Of a DNA stretch of 50,220 bases, positions 41,706-48,826 are shown one piece after another; within the stretch, counting starts at the first letter, position 1, and each line of letters starts with the position of its first letter. Position numbers and translations under genes: made by a program. The notes under the pieces were generated by a model that made no database searches, was not told the DNA's origin, and saw nothing but the letters and a program-made list of their open reading frames with translations. The stretch is taken from positions 1 through 50,220 of the forward strand of contig SCNT01000033.1 in the NCBI GenBank assembly GCA_005503165.1, written 5' to 3'. The stretch comes from Sphingomonadaceae bacterium 3R27E2-A. Its GTDB lineage: Bacteria > Pseudomonadota > Alphaproteobacteria > Sphingomonadales > Sphingomonadaceae.

Positions 41706-42836
41706 TCATTCGGTGCCCGCGATCTCGACCCGGTTGCGGCCATTCTGCTTGGCGCGGTAGAGCGCGTCGTCGGCGGCCTTGAGCGCCGCGCGCGTGTCGC
41801 CATGACCGAAGATGTCGGCGACTCCGCCCGAAAAGGTGATCTGGCCGAAGGGCTCGTCGGTCTTGCGGTTAATCAGGCGGCGCGCGGCAAGATGCTCGCG
41901 CGCCTGGTCGAGGCGTTCGGCGGCGGCGGCGGGGGTGCGGCCACGGAAGAGCATGACGAATTCCTCGCCGCCGTGGCGCGCCACGTGGCACTGGTCGTCG
42001 CTGATCTGCGAGAGCGTGTCGGCGATGGCTTTGAGCACGCGGTCGCCGGCGTCATGGCCGTGCGCGTCGTTGATCGCCTTGAAATTGTCGATGTCGCAGA
42101 AGGCGACGCTGAGCGGTTCCATCGCCGCCTGCGCGTCGCGATACTGGCGTTCGAGCAGTTCCTCGAAGGCGCGGCGGTTGGGCAGGCCGGTGAGATAATC
42201 GATCTCGGCATCGCGCCTGGCGCGTTCGAGGCTGCGCCGGAGCGATTTCGCCTCCTCCTCGCTCTTGCGCATCTCGTCCTCGGCCTTGCGCGTGCGTTCG
42301 AGCATCGTCTTGGCGAGGTCGGCGAGGTTCGAGACGATCTGGCCGGTCTTCTGCAGTTGCTCGAGGTCGGTGACATGCTGTTCGAGCTCGCTGCCATAAT
42401 CGGCGGCGTGCTTGTACGCGCTCTTGCTCTGCGCCTGGAAGGCGTCGAGGTTGGTTTCGAGGCGCGCCATCAGCCGTTCAAGCTCGGCCTGCGCCGAGCT
42501 GTCGGCGGTTTCCTCGGTCAGTTCGTCGAGCCATGCCTGGGTGACGCCGCCATTGCCGGTGCGCGCGGTGATCTGCCGCGCGAGGCGCGGGTTGTTGCCC
42601 GAAAAGGCGCTGTGTGCGAGCAGCAGGTTCGACGGCGTGACGTCGAGGCCGTTGTCGATCAGGAAGGTGCCGATCGCTTCGATCAGGTCGCGCCGGGCGA
42701 GCCGCGCAAGGTCGCGCACCCCGCCGGGCTCGGTGGCATCCTGCCGCGAAGCCTCGCCGTCGCGGGAATGGCGAAGCCCCAGCCAACCAAGGAGCCGCCC
42801 GACCGGCTCACCAGAGGAAGATGCGAAAGTGGTCAT
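41706..42836 (-). CDS. GGDEF-domain diguanylate cyclase
   Basis: A 376-residue cytoplasmic protein. The N-terminal region (about 40-115) is a helical domain of unknown type. A coiled coil follows (about 115-210; LERLMARLETNLDAFQAQ ... MRKSEEEAKSLRRSLERARRDA). The GGDEF domain (about 212-370) has DYLTGLPNRRAF, CDIDNFKAIND and the active site G289-G-E-E-F293 in ARHGGEEFVM, so cyclic-di-GMP synthesis is expected. The inhibitory RxxD I-site five residues before GGEEF is absent (SDDQCHVA instead), which suggests loss of product inhibition. No membrane segments. Confidence 0.9.
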   Translation of the reverse strand: MTTFASSSGEPVGRLLGWLGLRHSRDGEASRQDATEPGGVRDLARLARRDLIEAIGTFLIDNGLDVTPSNLLLAHSAFSGNNPRLARQITARTGNGGVTQAWLDELTEETADSSAQAELERLMARLETNLDAFQAQSKSAYKHAADYGSELEQHVTDLEQLQKTGQIVSNLADLAKTMLERTRKAEDEMRKSEEEAKSLRRSLERARRDAEIDYLTGLPNRRAFEELLERQYRDAQAAMEPLSVAFCDIDNFKAINDAHGHDAGDRVLKAIADTLSQISDDQCHVARHGGEEFVMLFRGRTPAAAAERLDQAREHLAARRLINRKTDEPFGQITFSGGVADIFGHGDTRAALKAADDALYRAKQNGRNRVEIAGTE

Positions 42837-42866
42837 GCGACGTTTAACGGCCGCGGCCGGACAGGA

Positions 42867-42881
42867 TTAAGCGCGGTTTAC
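42867..42881 (+). promoter_or_regulatory. Candidate CtrA site upstream of the diguanylate cyclase
   Basis: TTAA GCGCGGT TTAC fits TTAA-N7-TTAA with one mismatch, and the right half extends to TTTACCAT. It lies 31 bp from the minus-strand GGDEF start and 185 bp before the DGPF gene. This is a motif match only. The rest of 42837-43065 shows A-rich runs near 42965-42980 and no gene. Confidence 0.3.
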
Positions 42882-43065
42882 CATCTAGGCGCCGATGCTC
42901 GGCAAGCGCCCGTTATGACGCATTTTTTTCTCCATCGGCCCGCGAGGTCATGGCGCTATCCGGAAAAAAATGAAAAAAAATCGCAAGCCCTGTCGATTCG
43001 CGCGCTCGCCGTTCGTCGTCTGGACAGGAGGCCGATGGCGGCTTTCGTTTTCGAGGAGAAGAACG

Positions 43066-43497
43066 ATGCGTGTGATGGTTTTCGTCAAGGCGACCGAGGA
43101 CAGCGAAAAGGGCCTGCCGCCGACGACCGAGATGACCGAGATGTTCGAGGCGATGGGCAAGTTCAACGAAGAGCTGGTCAACGCCGGCGTGATGGTCGAC
43201 GGCGACGGGCTGAAGCCCTCGTCGTTCGGCAAGCGCATCGCCTTCGACGGCGCGAGCCGGACGGTGATCGACGGTCCCTTTGCCGAGGCGCGCGAACTGG
43301 TCGCGGGTTACTGGGTCTGGGAGGTCAAGGATATGGACGAGGCGGTCGCCTGGGCCAAGCGCTGTCCGAACCCGATGCCCGGGCCGAGCGAACTCGAAAT
43401 CCGCCCCTTTTACGAGATGGAGGATTTCGGCGACGCGATGACCCCCGAGATCGCGGCGCACGAACAGATGCTGCGCGACAAGCTCGCGGGCGAATAA
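43066..43497 (+). CDS. DGPF (YCII-related) domain protein
   Basis: A 143-residue alpha-beta barrel protein with the family hallmark VIDGPFAEARELVAGYWVWEVKDMDEAVAWAKRCPNP (about 66-102). The ATG at 43066 has GAGGAGAAG ahead; the frame upstream to 42970 is unrelated. DGPF genes are found systematically next to ECF42 sigma factors, and one follows here after 54 bp (15 bp if an earlier start is used). It is a likely target or partner of that sigma factor; the biochemical role is unknown. Confidence 0.9.
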   Translation: MRVMVFVKATEDSEKGLPPTTEMTEMFEAMGKFNEELVNAGVMVDGDGLKPSSFGKRIAFDGASRTVIDGPFAEARELVAGYWVWEVKDMDEAVAWAKRCPNPMPGPSELEIRPFYEMEDFGDAMTPEIAAHEQMLRDKLAGE

Positions 43498-43551
43498 ACG
43501 CCGCTCGCCGCCATGCTTGCCTCTCCCGGCGCTTTCGCCGAGAAGGCGGGC

Positions 43552-44826
43552 ATGGCGAAAGCGGCGACGGACGACATCCACCGCGCGATCGAGGCGGTGT
43601 TCCGGATCGAGCGGGCGCGGCTGATCGCCGGGCTGGCGCGGATGACGCGCGACGTCGACCGCGCCGAGGAACTGGCGCAGGAGGCTTTGCTCACCGCGCT
43701 GACCGACTGGCCGCGCACCGGCGTTCCGGACAATCCCGGCGCCTGGCTGATGGCGGCGACGAAGCGGCGCGCGATCGACGGCTTTCGCCGCAGCGCGATG
43801 GCGAGCCGCAAGCATGGCGAACTGGCACGCGAGATGGACGAAGCCGACGACGGCGTCGCGGCGATCGAGGCCGGGCTGGACGACGAACTGGGCGACGAAC
43901 TGCTCGGGCTGATCTTCGCCGCCTGCCACCCGGTGATCGCGCCCGAGGCGCGCGCCGCGCTGACGCTGCGGCTGGTCGGCGGGCTGACCGTCGAGGAGAT
44001 CGCGCGCGCCTTCCTGTCGAACGAGCCCGCGATCGCGGCGCGGATCACGCGCGCCAAGAAGGCGATCGCCAAGGCGGGGGTCGCGTTCGAGGTGCCGCGC
44101 GGCGCAGAGCTGGCGGCGCGGCGCGCCCCGGTGCTCGAGGTCGTCTACCTGATCTTCAACGAAGGCTATGCCGCGACCGCGGGACCGTCGCTGGTCCGCC
44201 CGCCGCTCTGCGCCGAGGCGCAGCGGCTGGGGCGCATCCTCGCCGCACTGATGCCCGACGAGCCCGAGGTGCTGGGGCTGCTGGCGCTGATGGAGATCCA
44301 GGCGTCGCGGCTGGCGGCGCGCGCGGGCCCCGACGGGCGCTTCGTGCCGCTGACCGCGCAGGATCGCGCGCGCTGGGACCGATTGCTGATCCGCCGCGGG
44401 CTGAAGGCGCTGGAGCGCGCCGAGGCGCTGGGCGGCGCGGACGGTCCCTATGCGCTGCAGGCGGCGCTGGCGGCGTGCCATGCCCGCGCGCGCCGCGCCG
44501 CGGATACCGACTGGGCGGCGATCGCCGGGCTCTACGACCGGCTGGGGCGGGTCATGCCGTCGCCGGTGGTCGAGCTCAACCGCGCGGTCGCGCACAGCAT
44601 GGCCTATGGGCCCGATGCGGGGCTGGCGCTGCTCGATGCGATCGCCGACGAGGCGCTGCTGCGCCGCTATGCCCCGCTGCCCGCGGCGCGGGGCGATTTC
44701 CTGTTCCGCGCCGGGCGGTTGGGCGAGGCGAAGGGGGCGTTCGAGGCGGCCGCCGCGCTCGCCGGCAACGAACGCGAGCGCGAATGGTTGCTGGAGCGGG
44801 CGGCGGCGTGCGCGGCGCCGGCTTAG
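43552..44826 (+). CDS. ECF42-type RNA polymerase sigma factor with TPR extension
   Basis: A 424-residue sigma factor. Sigma region 2 (about 8-75) has AIEAVFRIERARLIAGLARMTRDVDRAEELAQEALLTALTDWP, and region 4 (about 115-165) has RAALTLRLVGGLTVEEIARAFLSNEPAIAARITRAKKAI. A long C-terminal helical/TPR domain (about 180-420; VYLIFNEGYAATAG, then VVELNRAVAHSMAYGP and FRAGRLGEAKGAFEAAAALAG) replaces an anti-sigma partner. ATG 43552 (AGAAGG upstream) is preferred; ATG 43513 adds 13 residues. ECF42 proteins lack a dedicated anti-sigma factor and are controlled through the extension. Confidence 0.9.
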   Translation: MAKAATDDIHRAIEAVFRIERARLIAGLARMTRDVDRAEELAQEALLTALTDWPRTGVPDNPGAWLMAATKRRAIDGFRRSAMASRKHGELAREMDEADDGVAAIEAGLDDELGDELLGLIFAACHPVIAPEARAALTLRLVGGLTVEEIARAFLSNEPAIAARITRAKKAIAKAGVAFEVPRGAELAARRAPVLEVVYLIFNEGYAATAGPSLVRPPLCAEAQRLGRILAALMPDEPEVLGLLALMEIQASRLAARAGPDGRFVPLTAQDRARWDRLLIRRGLKALERAEALGGADGPYALQAALAACHARARRAADTDWAAIAGLYDRLGRVMPSPVVELNRAVAHSMAYGPDAGLALLDAIADEALLRRYAPLPAARGDFLFRAGRLGEAKGAFEAAAALAGNEREREWLLERAAACAAPA

Positions 44827-44835
44827 GAGAGCAAA

Positions 44836-45273
44836 ATGGCGGGCAAGAAAGAGGTGGTGCTGCTGTCGGGCGGCAATCCGCAGATCGCCAAAGGCGACGG
44901 CGACGGCCCGGTGCAGGATTATATCGCGGCGATGCCGGGGTGGAAAAGCGCGGCGGGGGCGAAGCTCGACGCGCTGATCGTCGCCACCGTGCCCGGCGTC
45001 GAGAAGGCGGTGCGCTGGAACTCGCCCTTCTATGGCGTGCCGGGGCAGGGATGGTTTCTCGCCTTTCATTGCTTCAACCGGTACATCAAGGTCACCTTCT
45101 TTCGCGGCCGGCAACTCGACCCGGCGCCGCCGGTGGGGTCGAAGGACCCCGACGCGCGCTACCTGCATATTTTCGAGGACGAACCGGTCGACGAAGCGCA
45201 GCTGGCGGACTGGCTGCGGCAGGCGGCGGCGATTCCGGGGTGGATTTCCCACGCAAAGGACAAGGCGAAATGA
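44836..45273 (+). CDS. DUF1801 protein 1
   Basis: A 145-residue small cytoplasmic protein of the DUF1801 (YdhG-like) family: PVQDYIAAMPGWKSAAGAKLDALIVATVPGVEKAVRWNSPFYGVPGQGWFLAFHCFNRYIKVTFFRG. The fold resembles frataxin-type domains and function is unknown. It starts 9 nt after the ECF42 gene with AGGAG upstream, so it belongs to the same transcription unit, and overlaps the next DUF1801 gene by 4 nt. Confidence 0.85.
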   Translation: MAGKKEVVLLSGGNPQIAKGDGDGPVQDYIAAMPGWKSAAGAKLDALIVATVPGVEKAVRWNSPFYGVPGQGWFLAFHCFNRYIKVTFFRGRQLDPAPPVGSKDPDARYLHIFEDEPVDEAQLADWLRQAAAIPGWISHAKDKAK

Positions 45274-45647
45274 GCGAGACAAGTCCCTCCGAACGGATCG
45301 ACGGCCGCATCGCCGAACTCGGCGACTGGCGCGGCGAGGTGCTGGCCAGGGTGCGCGGCCTGATCAAGGCGGCGATCCCCGACGTCGTCGAGGAATGGAA
45401 ATGGCGCGGCGTGCCGACCTGGTACGCGGGCGGCAAGATCGTCTGCACCGGCGAGACGTACAGGGACAAGGTCAAGCTGACCTTTGCCAAGGGCGCGGCG
45501 CTCGCCGATCCGACGCGCCTGTTCAACGCCAGCCTCGACGGCAATGTCCGGCGCGCGATCGACATCGGCGCGGGCGACGGTATCGACGAGGGCGCGCTGA
45601 AAGCGCTGTTCGCCGAGGCCGCGGCGCTCAACCTGGCGCGCGGTTGA
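45270..45647 (+). CDS. DUF1801 protein 2
   Basis: A 125-residue second DUF1801 member: WRGEVLARVRGLIKAAIPDVVEEWKWRGVPTWYAGGKIVCTGETYRDKVKLTFAKGAALADP. The ATGA overlap shows translational coupling with the first copy. The pair are diverged paralogues rather than a recent duplication. It probably ends the DGPF-ECF42-DUF1801-DUF1801 operon. Confidence 0.85.
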   Translation: MSETSPSERIDGRIAELGDWRGEVLARVRGLIKAAIPDVVEEWKWRGVPTWYAGGKIVCTGETYRDKVKLTFAKGAALADPTRLFNASLDGNVRRAIDIGAGDGIDEGALKALFAEAAALNLARG

Positions 45648-45684
45648 CCCGCTTCGGCAGAAGAGCGCCGGATTAACCAGTCCC

Positions 45685-45717
45685 GCTAGCATGCCGTCCA
45701 CCATGGCGGGTGCTAGC
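45685..45717. repeat. Small inverted repeat upstream of the M23 gene
   Basis: GCTAGCA (45685-45691) and TGCTAGC (45711-45717) flank CCGTCCACCATGGCGG-like inner complementarity. It could terminate the sigma-factor operon or regulate the M23 gene. A TTAACCAG at 45673-45680 is one base from a CtrA half-site. Confidence 0.4.
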
Positions 45718-45825
45718 CTGCCGGTTCCTTGAGTCGCAACGAAGGGAAAGGCGAACCGCCGCTGCGGTCCGGCTTTCCCGTGTCCGACGGCCTCTGCCGT
45801 CCGCTGCGAGAGAGGAAACAGCCCC

Positions 45826-47168
45826 ATGTCCGCCCCCATTTTCGAAATCAGTGCCGACCCCGGCCTGAACGGAAAAATCTATTATCTGCCGCTCGCCCCG
45901 CAATCGAAGGACCATCAGGAGCGCTACAAGGTCTGCGCCCGGTTGCGGCTGGTGAACAAGACGACGGGCCGCCGCGCGGTGACGATCACCGGCATCCGAT
46001 TGTCTTTCGAAGGCCATGGCTCGTTCGACATGGAGATGGTGCCAGAGAAGAATATGCAGCCCGAGGACGGCGTGCTGGCGTTCGACGAGGCCGCGACCTG
46101 GCACAATGGGTCGTGGCGCGAAAGTGAGGATTCGCCGGCGCAATATAATCAGGTCTATCTCGACGGGCCGGCGCCGACAAAAATGACCGTCAGCGTGACC
46201 TGCGCCGATTTCGCGCGCAATTATACACAGACCTTCGACCTGATCCGCTGGGGCGACCCGACGGGCGACGGGCCGCTGCTGTTGCCCTTTGTCCGGCACG
46301 AGCTCGACGACGACGAATATGTGTCACCTCGGCGCGCCATTATTATAATGGCGGTAACAGCGGCACGCAGATCTTCGCCTATGACATCAGCATCCAGGCG
46401 CGGCGGAACGGCGAATGGTCGCGCAACCGCGTTGCCAACGCCACCAAGAACAGCGACGCGCGCGTCTTCGGTCGGGCGGTGCGCGGAATGGGCGACGGCG
46501 AGGTCATCGACGTGATCGAAGGCTTCTGGGACAATGATTTCGGCGGCGGCAATCGCACCGACCATTATGGCAGCAACACCGTGTGGGTGCGCTATGGCGA
46601 GCTCGAGGTCGGTTACATGCACCTGAAGCGCGACAGCATCACGGTGGAGACGGGCGATACGGTGTGGGCCGGGCGCAAGCTCGCGGAGGCGGGCAATTCG
46701 GGGAATACCAAGGGAAGCCCGCATCTGCACATGGAATGCCGCGTCGCGTCGACCAACCGGCTGTGCGCGATGACCTTTCGCAACACCTGGCAGCTCGAGC
46801 GCGAGCTGGTGCCCGCCGACAATGGGCCGGGGCGGCGGGTGCGGATCGACGACCAGGGGGTGTGCGAACAGACCGCCGCGCTGCGCCCCTTCGCGACGCA
46901 GTTTTCGCCGCCTACGCTGGGCCGGGTCGATGTCGAACTGGAGGCGATCGTCGGCGAGGTGTTCGGCGGGGTGAGCAAGGGCGGCGACGGGTTCGTGATC
47001 GTCAACGGCAAGCTCAAGCGGGTACCGCCGCGCGGAATCAAGGGGGCGCTGCTGGCGGCGATCGTCGAGATATCCGCGGCCGAGGAACTCGAGCGGAAAG
47101 CGGGCGACAAGGCGATCGCCGCGGCGACCGCAAAGCTGCAAAAGGCGCTGGCGGGCGGGGTGCGGTAA
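45826..47168 (+). pseudogene. M23-family peptidase gene interrupted by a frameshift
   Basis: Frame 1 (from 45826) encodes an N-terminal beta-rich domain (about 1-165) to HELDDDEYV. After about 46322 the coherent protein continues one base back in phase: VTSARHYYNGGNSGTQIFAYDISIQ ... GELEVGYMHLKRDSITVETGDTVWAGRKLAEAGNSGNTKGSPHLHMECR. Inserting one base restores about 447 residues. The M23 (LytM-like) zinc site would use H and D of SARHYYNGG/FAYDI plus the HLH motif, all after the break. As read, the product lacks the peptidase domain. A separate downstream start (GTG 46479) would miss the first zinc ligand. There is no signal peptide. A sequencing error is a real alternative. Confidence 0.75.
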
Positions 47169-47388
47169 CCAACGGGAATTACGCCGTAACTTTGTTGCGC
47201 TAGTCCCGTCGTTGGTCGAGTCGAACCGGCTGCCCGTCGAACGAAGCATAGTATGCTTTGCTTTCGCGGTTCACCGCGGCGCCGCTCCGTCTTCCGAACG
47301 TCAGGAGATTTTCGCCCCCGGCTGCTTTCACGGTGGACCAGATCGTGCCGGTCGCCCCTTCGCTTCCCCCCAACGAAGGTGTTCCATA

Positions 47389-47706
47389 GTGCCCTTTCCC
47401 CCCCATGCGGCCGGTGGCGGCTGCGACTGCCTGCCGCGTCCGTCCGGCGCGGCGGCGCCCGATCGCGATCCCCCCGCGGCGCGCGCCGACCCCGCTCCGG
47501 CGCTGGCGTTCGTCCTCCATTATGAGGATCGCTGGTTCGGCGTGGAGAAGCGCGTCGCCTTCGACGCGCCCGACCTCGCCGCGGCGCTGGCGATGATGGA
47601 GCATGAGCCGATCGGCCGCTGGGCGGTGCTGTCGATGGACGGCGCGGTCGTGTGCCGCCGCGGCGGCGAGCCCGGCGACGCGGCGGATTATTGGGTCGCC
47701 GACTGA
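47389..47706 (+). CDS. Small hypothetical protein
   Basis: A 105-residue protein from GTG 47389 with GAAGG 11 nt upstream. The N-terminus is Pro/Ala-rich and the C-terminal 65 residues look folded (LAFVLHYEDRWFGVEKRVAFDAPDLAAALAMMEHEPIGRWAVLSMDGAVVCRRGGE), with a helical EHEPIGRWAVL turn. No family is recognised. It is convergent with the helix-turn-helix gene, stops 19 bp apart. The 220 bp between the M23 gene and this start contain an imperfect hairpin (about 47168-47216) and no other recognisable feature. Confidence 0.6.
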   Translation: MPFPPHAAGGGCDCLPRPSGAAAPDRDPPAARADPAPALAFVLHYEDRWFGVEKRVAFDAPDLAAALAMMEHEPIGRWAVLSMDGAVVCRRGGEPGDAADYWVAD

Positions 47707-47725
47707 CCGCGGCGCGCGCGTCGGG

Positions 47726-48762
47726 TCAGCCGCCGGCGCCGCCGCCCGCGCGCCGCCCGGCGGGCGCGGCATCCGCGGCATCCGTGGCATCCGCGGCATC
47801 ATTGGCCGCTTCGGGCAGCCCGAAAAAGGCGCGGCGGGCGGTTTCGGCGGCCTGGCGCAAGGGGGCGAGCCCGGCCTCATACGCGATCTCGATCGCTTCT
47901 TCCTCGTCGGGGTCGAGCGTGCGTTCATAGCCGTCGCAGCCGAATTCGCCCTTTTCGTTGCCGAAAAATTCTCGGGCGGCGGGAAATCGGTGCGCCAGCC
48001 GCGGTCGTCGGAATCATACCAGACGCGCATCGCCGCCGCCGCTTCCTCCGGGGTCGGATCGGGCTGCGGCGCGGCTTCGGAATCGGCGGAAAAGCGCGCA
48101 ACTTCATTCGCGATCGGGGTATCGCGCCACAGCGACGCGAGCGGGTTGGCGCGGTTGTCGCGCGCGGCGAGCCAGCAGGCGAGCGCGGCGGCCATGCCCG
48201 CGGGCGTTTCGGCGCCGGGGCTTTCGGGGGCGGCTTCGGCGGCGGCTTCGCGGTCTTCGCCCGCGTCGGCGGCGGGCGCGGCGGGGCGCGCGGCTTCGGC
48301 GGCGTCGAAGAGCGAGAGGAAACCCGGCCAGTCGCCGGCGATGACCTGCGCCAGCATCTCCTCGCCGGCGCGCGCGCGGGTTTCGACCATGCGGTCGAGC
48401 CGCGCGAGCATCGCGAGGCCGAGGCGGTTGTCGATGCGGCGGCGCTTGGTGAGGCTGCGCTCCGCTTCGCGGTAGACCGTGGTCGTCTCGTCATGGCCAT
48501 AGATGGCGCGGTCGAGCAGCTCGTCGGCGATCCGCCCGCGCGCGATCAGCACCGCCGCCGCCCAGCCGAGCCGGAACGCCGCCCCCGCGGGCCGCTGCTT
48601 GAGCTGATAGGCGGCGGTGGGCGACATGCCGACGCGGTCGCACGCGATGCGCACCGAGCCGGTGACCGCGACATGCTCGCGGAATTCGCGCTGGAGCCGC
48701 GGGGTCCAGTGGTAGCTGGCGGGGGCGGGAATTTGCGTGGGGTCGTGGTCGAAGTCTTCCAT
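47726..48762 (-). pseudogene. Helix-turn-helix (small-terminase-like) protein gene with a frameshift
   Basis: The N-terminal part (about 1-130) reads HWTPRLQREFREHVAVTGSVRIACDRVGMSPTAAYQLKQRPAGAAFRLGWAAAV, an HTH of the type found in small terminases and related sphingomonad proteins. The frame breaks in a run of five T (plus-strand A at 47964-47968): the zero frame becomes basic and low-complexity, while the -1 frame gives ENFFGNEKGEFGCDGYERTLDPDEEEAIEIAYEAGLAPLRQAAETARRAFFGLPEAA and a sensible stop at 47726. One extra T restores 345 residues. The promoter element upstream matches that of the endolysin-holin unit. Function is unknown; a packaging or regulatory role is inference. Confidence 0.72.
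47768..47800. repeat. 9-bp tandem repeat in the helix-turn-helix gene
   Basis: About 3.7 copies of GGCATCCGC, one with T in the last position, encode Asp-Ala-Ala-type tripeptides in the C-terminal tail. A three-codon unit preserves the reading frame when copy number changes. Confidence 0.8.
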
Positions 48763-48776
48763 TGATTCGCTCCTTC

Positions 48777-48826
48777 GGTTAGGTGAAACCGATAGAATGA
48801 ACCATATGGGTACATTTTAGGAAAGG
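48777..48826 (-). promoter_or_regulatory. Putative GTA-type promoter/operator of the helix-turn-helix gene
   Basis: The block ends 14 nt before the gene start and is the partner of 28766-28815 (40/50 identical, ungapped). It contains AATGAACCATATGGGT at 48796-48811 and TTTTAGGAAAGG at 48815-48826. On the transcribed strand CCTTTCCTAAAA is followed by ACCCATATGGTTCATT and a weak -10 (TCTATC). No divergent gene follows here, so conservation of AGGAAAGG cannot be explained by a ribosome binding site. Confidence 0.65.

Noticed and set aside
41679..45647. A 1322-codon plus-strand open frame across several genes
   Set aside because: It runs antisense to the diguanylate cyclase and out of phase with DGPF and ECF42; only its last part coincides with the real DUF1801 frame at 45270-45647.
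47200..47725. Zero-frame continuation of the helix-turn-helix gene to 47200
   Set aside because: After the T5 run the zero frame becomes low-complexity and lies antisense to the small gene at 47389; the -1 frame is clearly the coding one.
47768..47800. Short direct repeats as a CRISPR array
   Set aside because: The unit is 9 bp with no spacers and lies in a coding region. No CRISPR array or cas gene is seen anywhere in the window.
47964..47968. Programmed -1 ribosomal frameshift at the T5 run
   Set aside because: The site does not form a proper X-XXY-YYZ slippery heptamer in the zero frame and no downstream pseudoknot is evident; an indel or sequence error is simpler.
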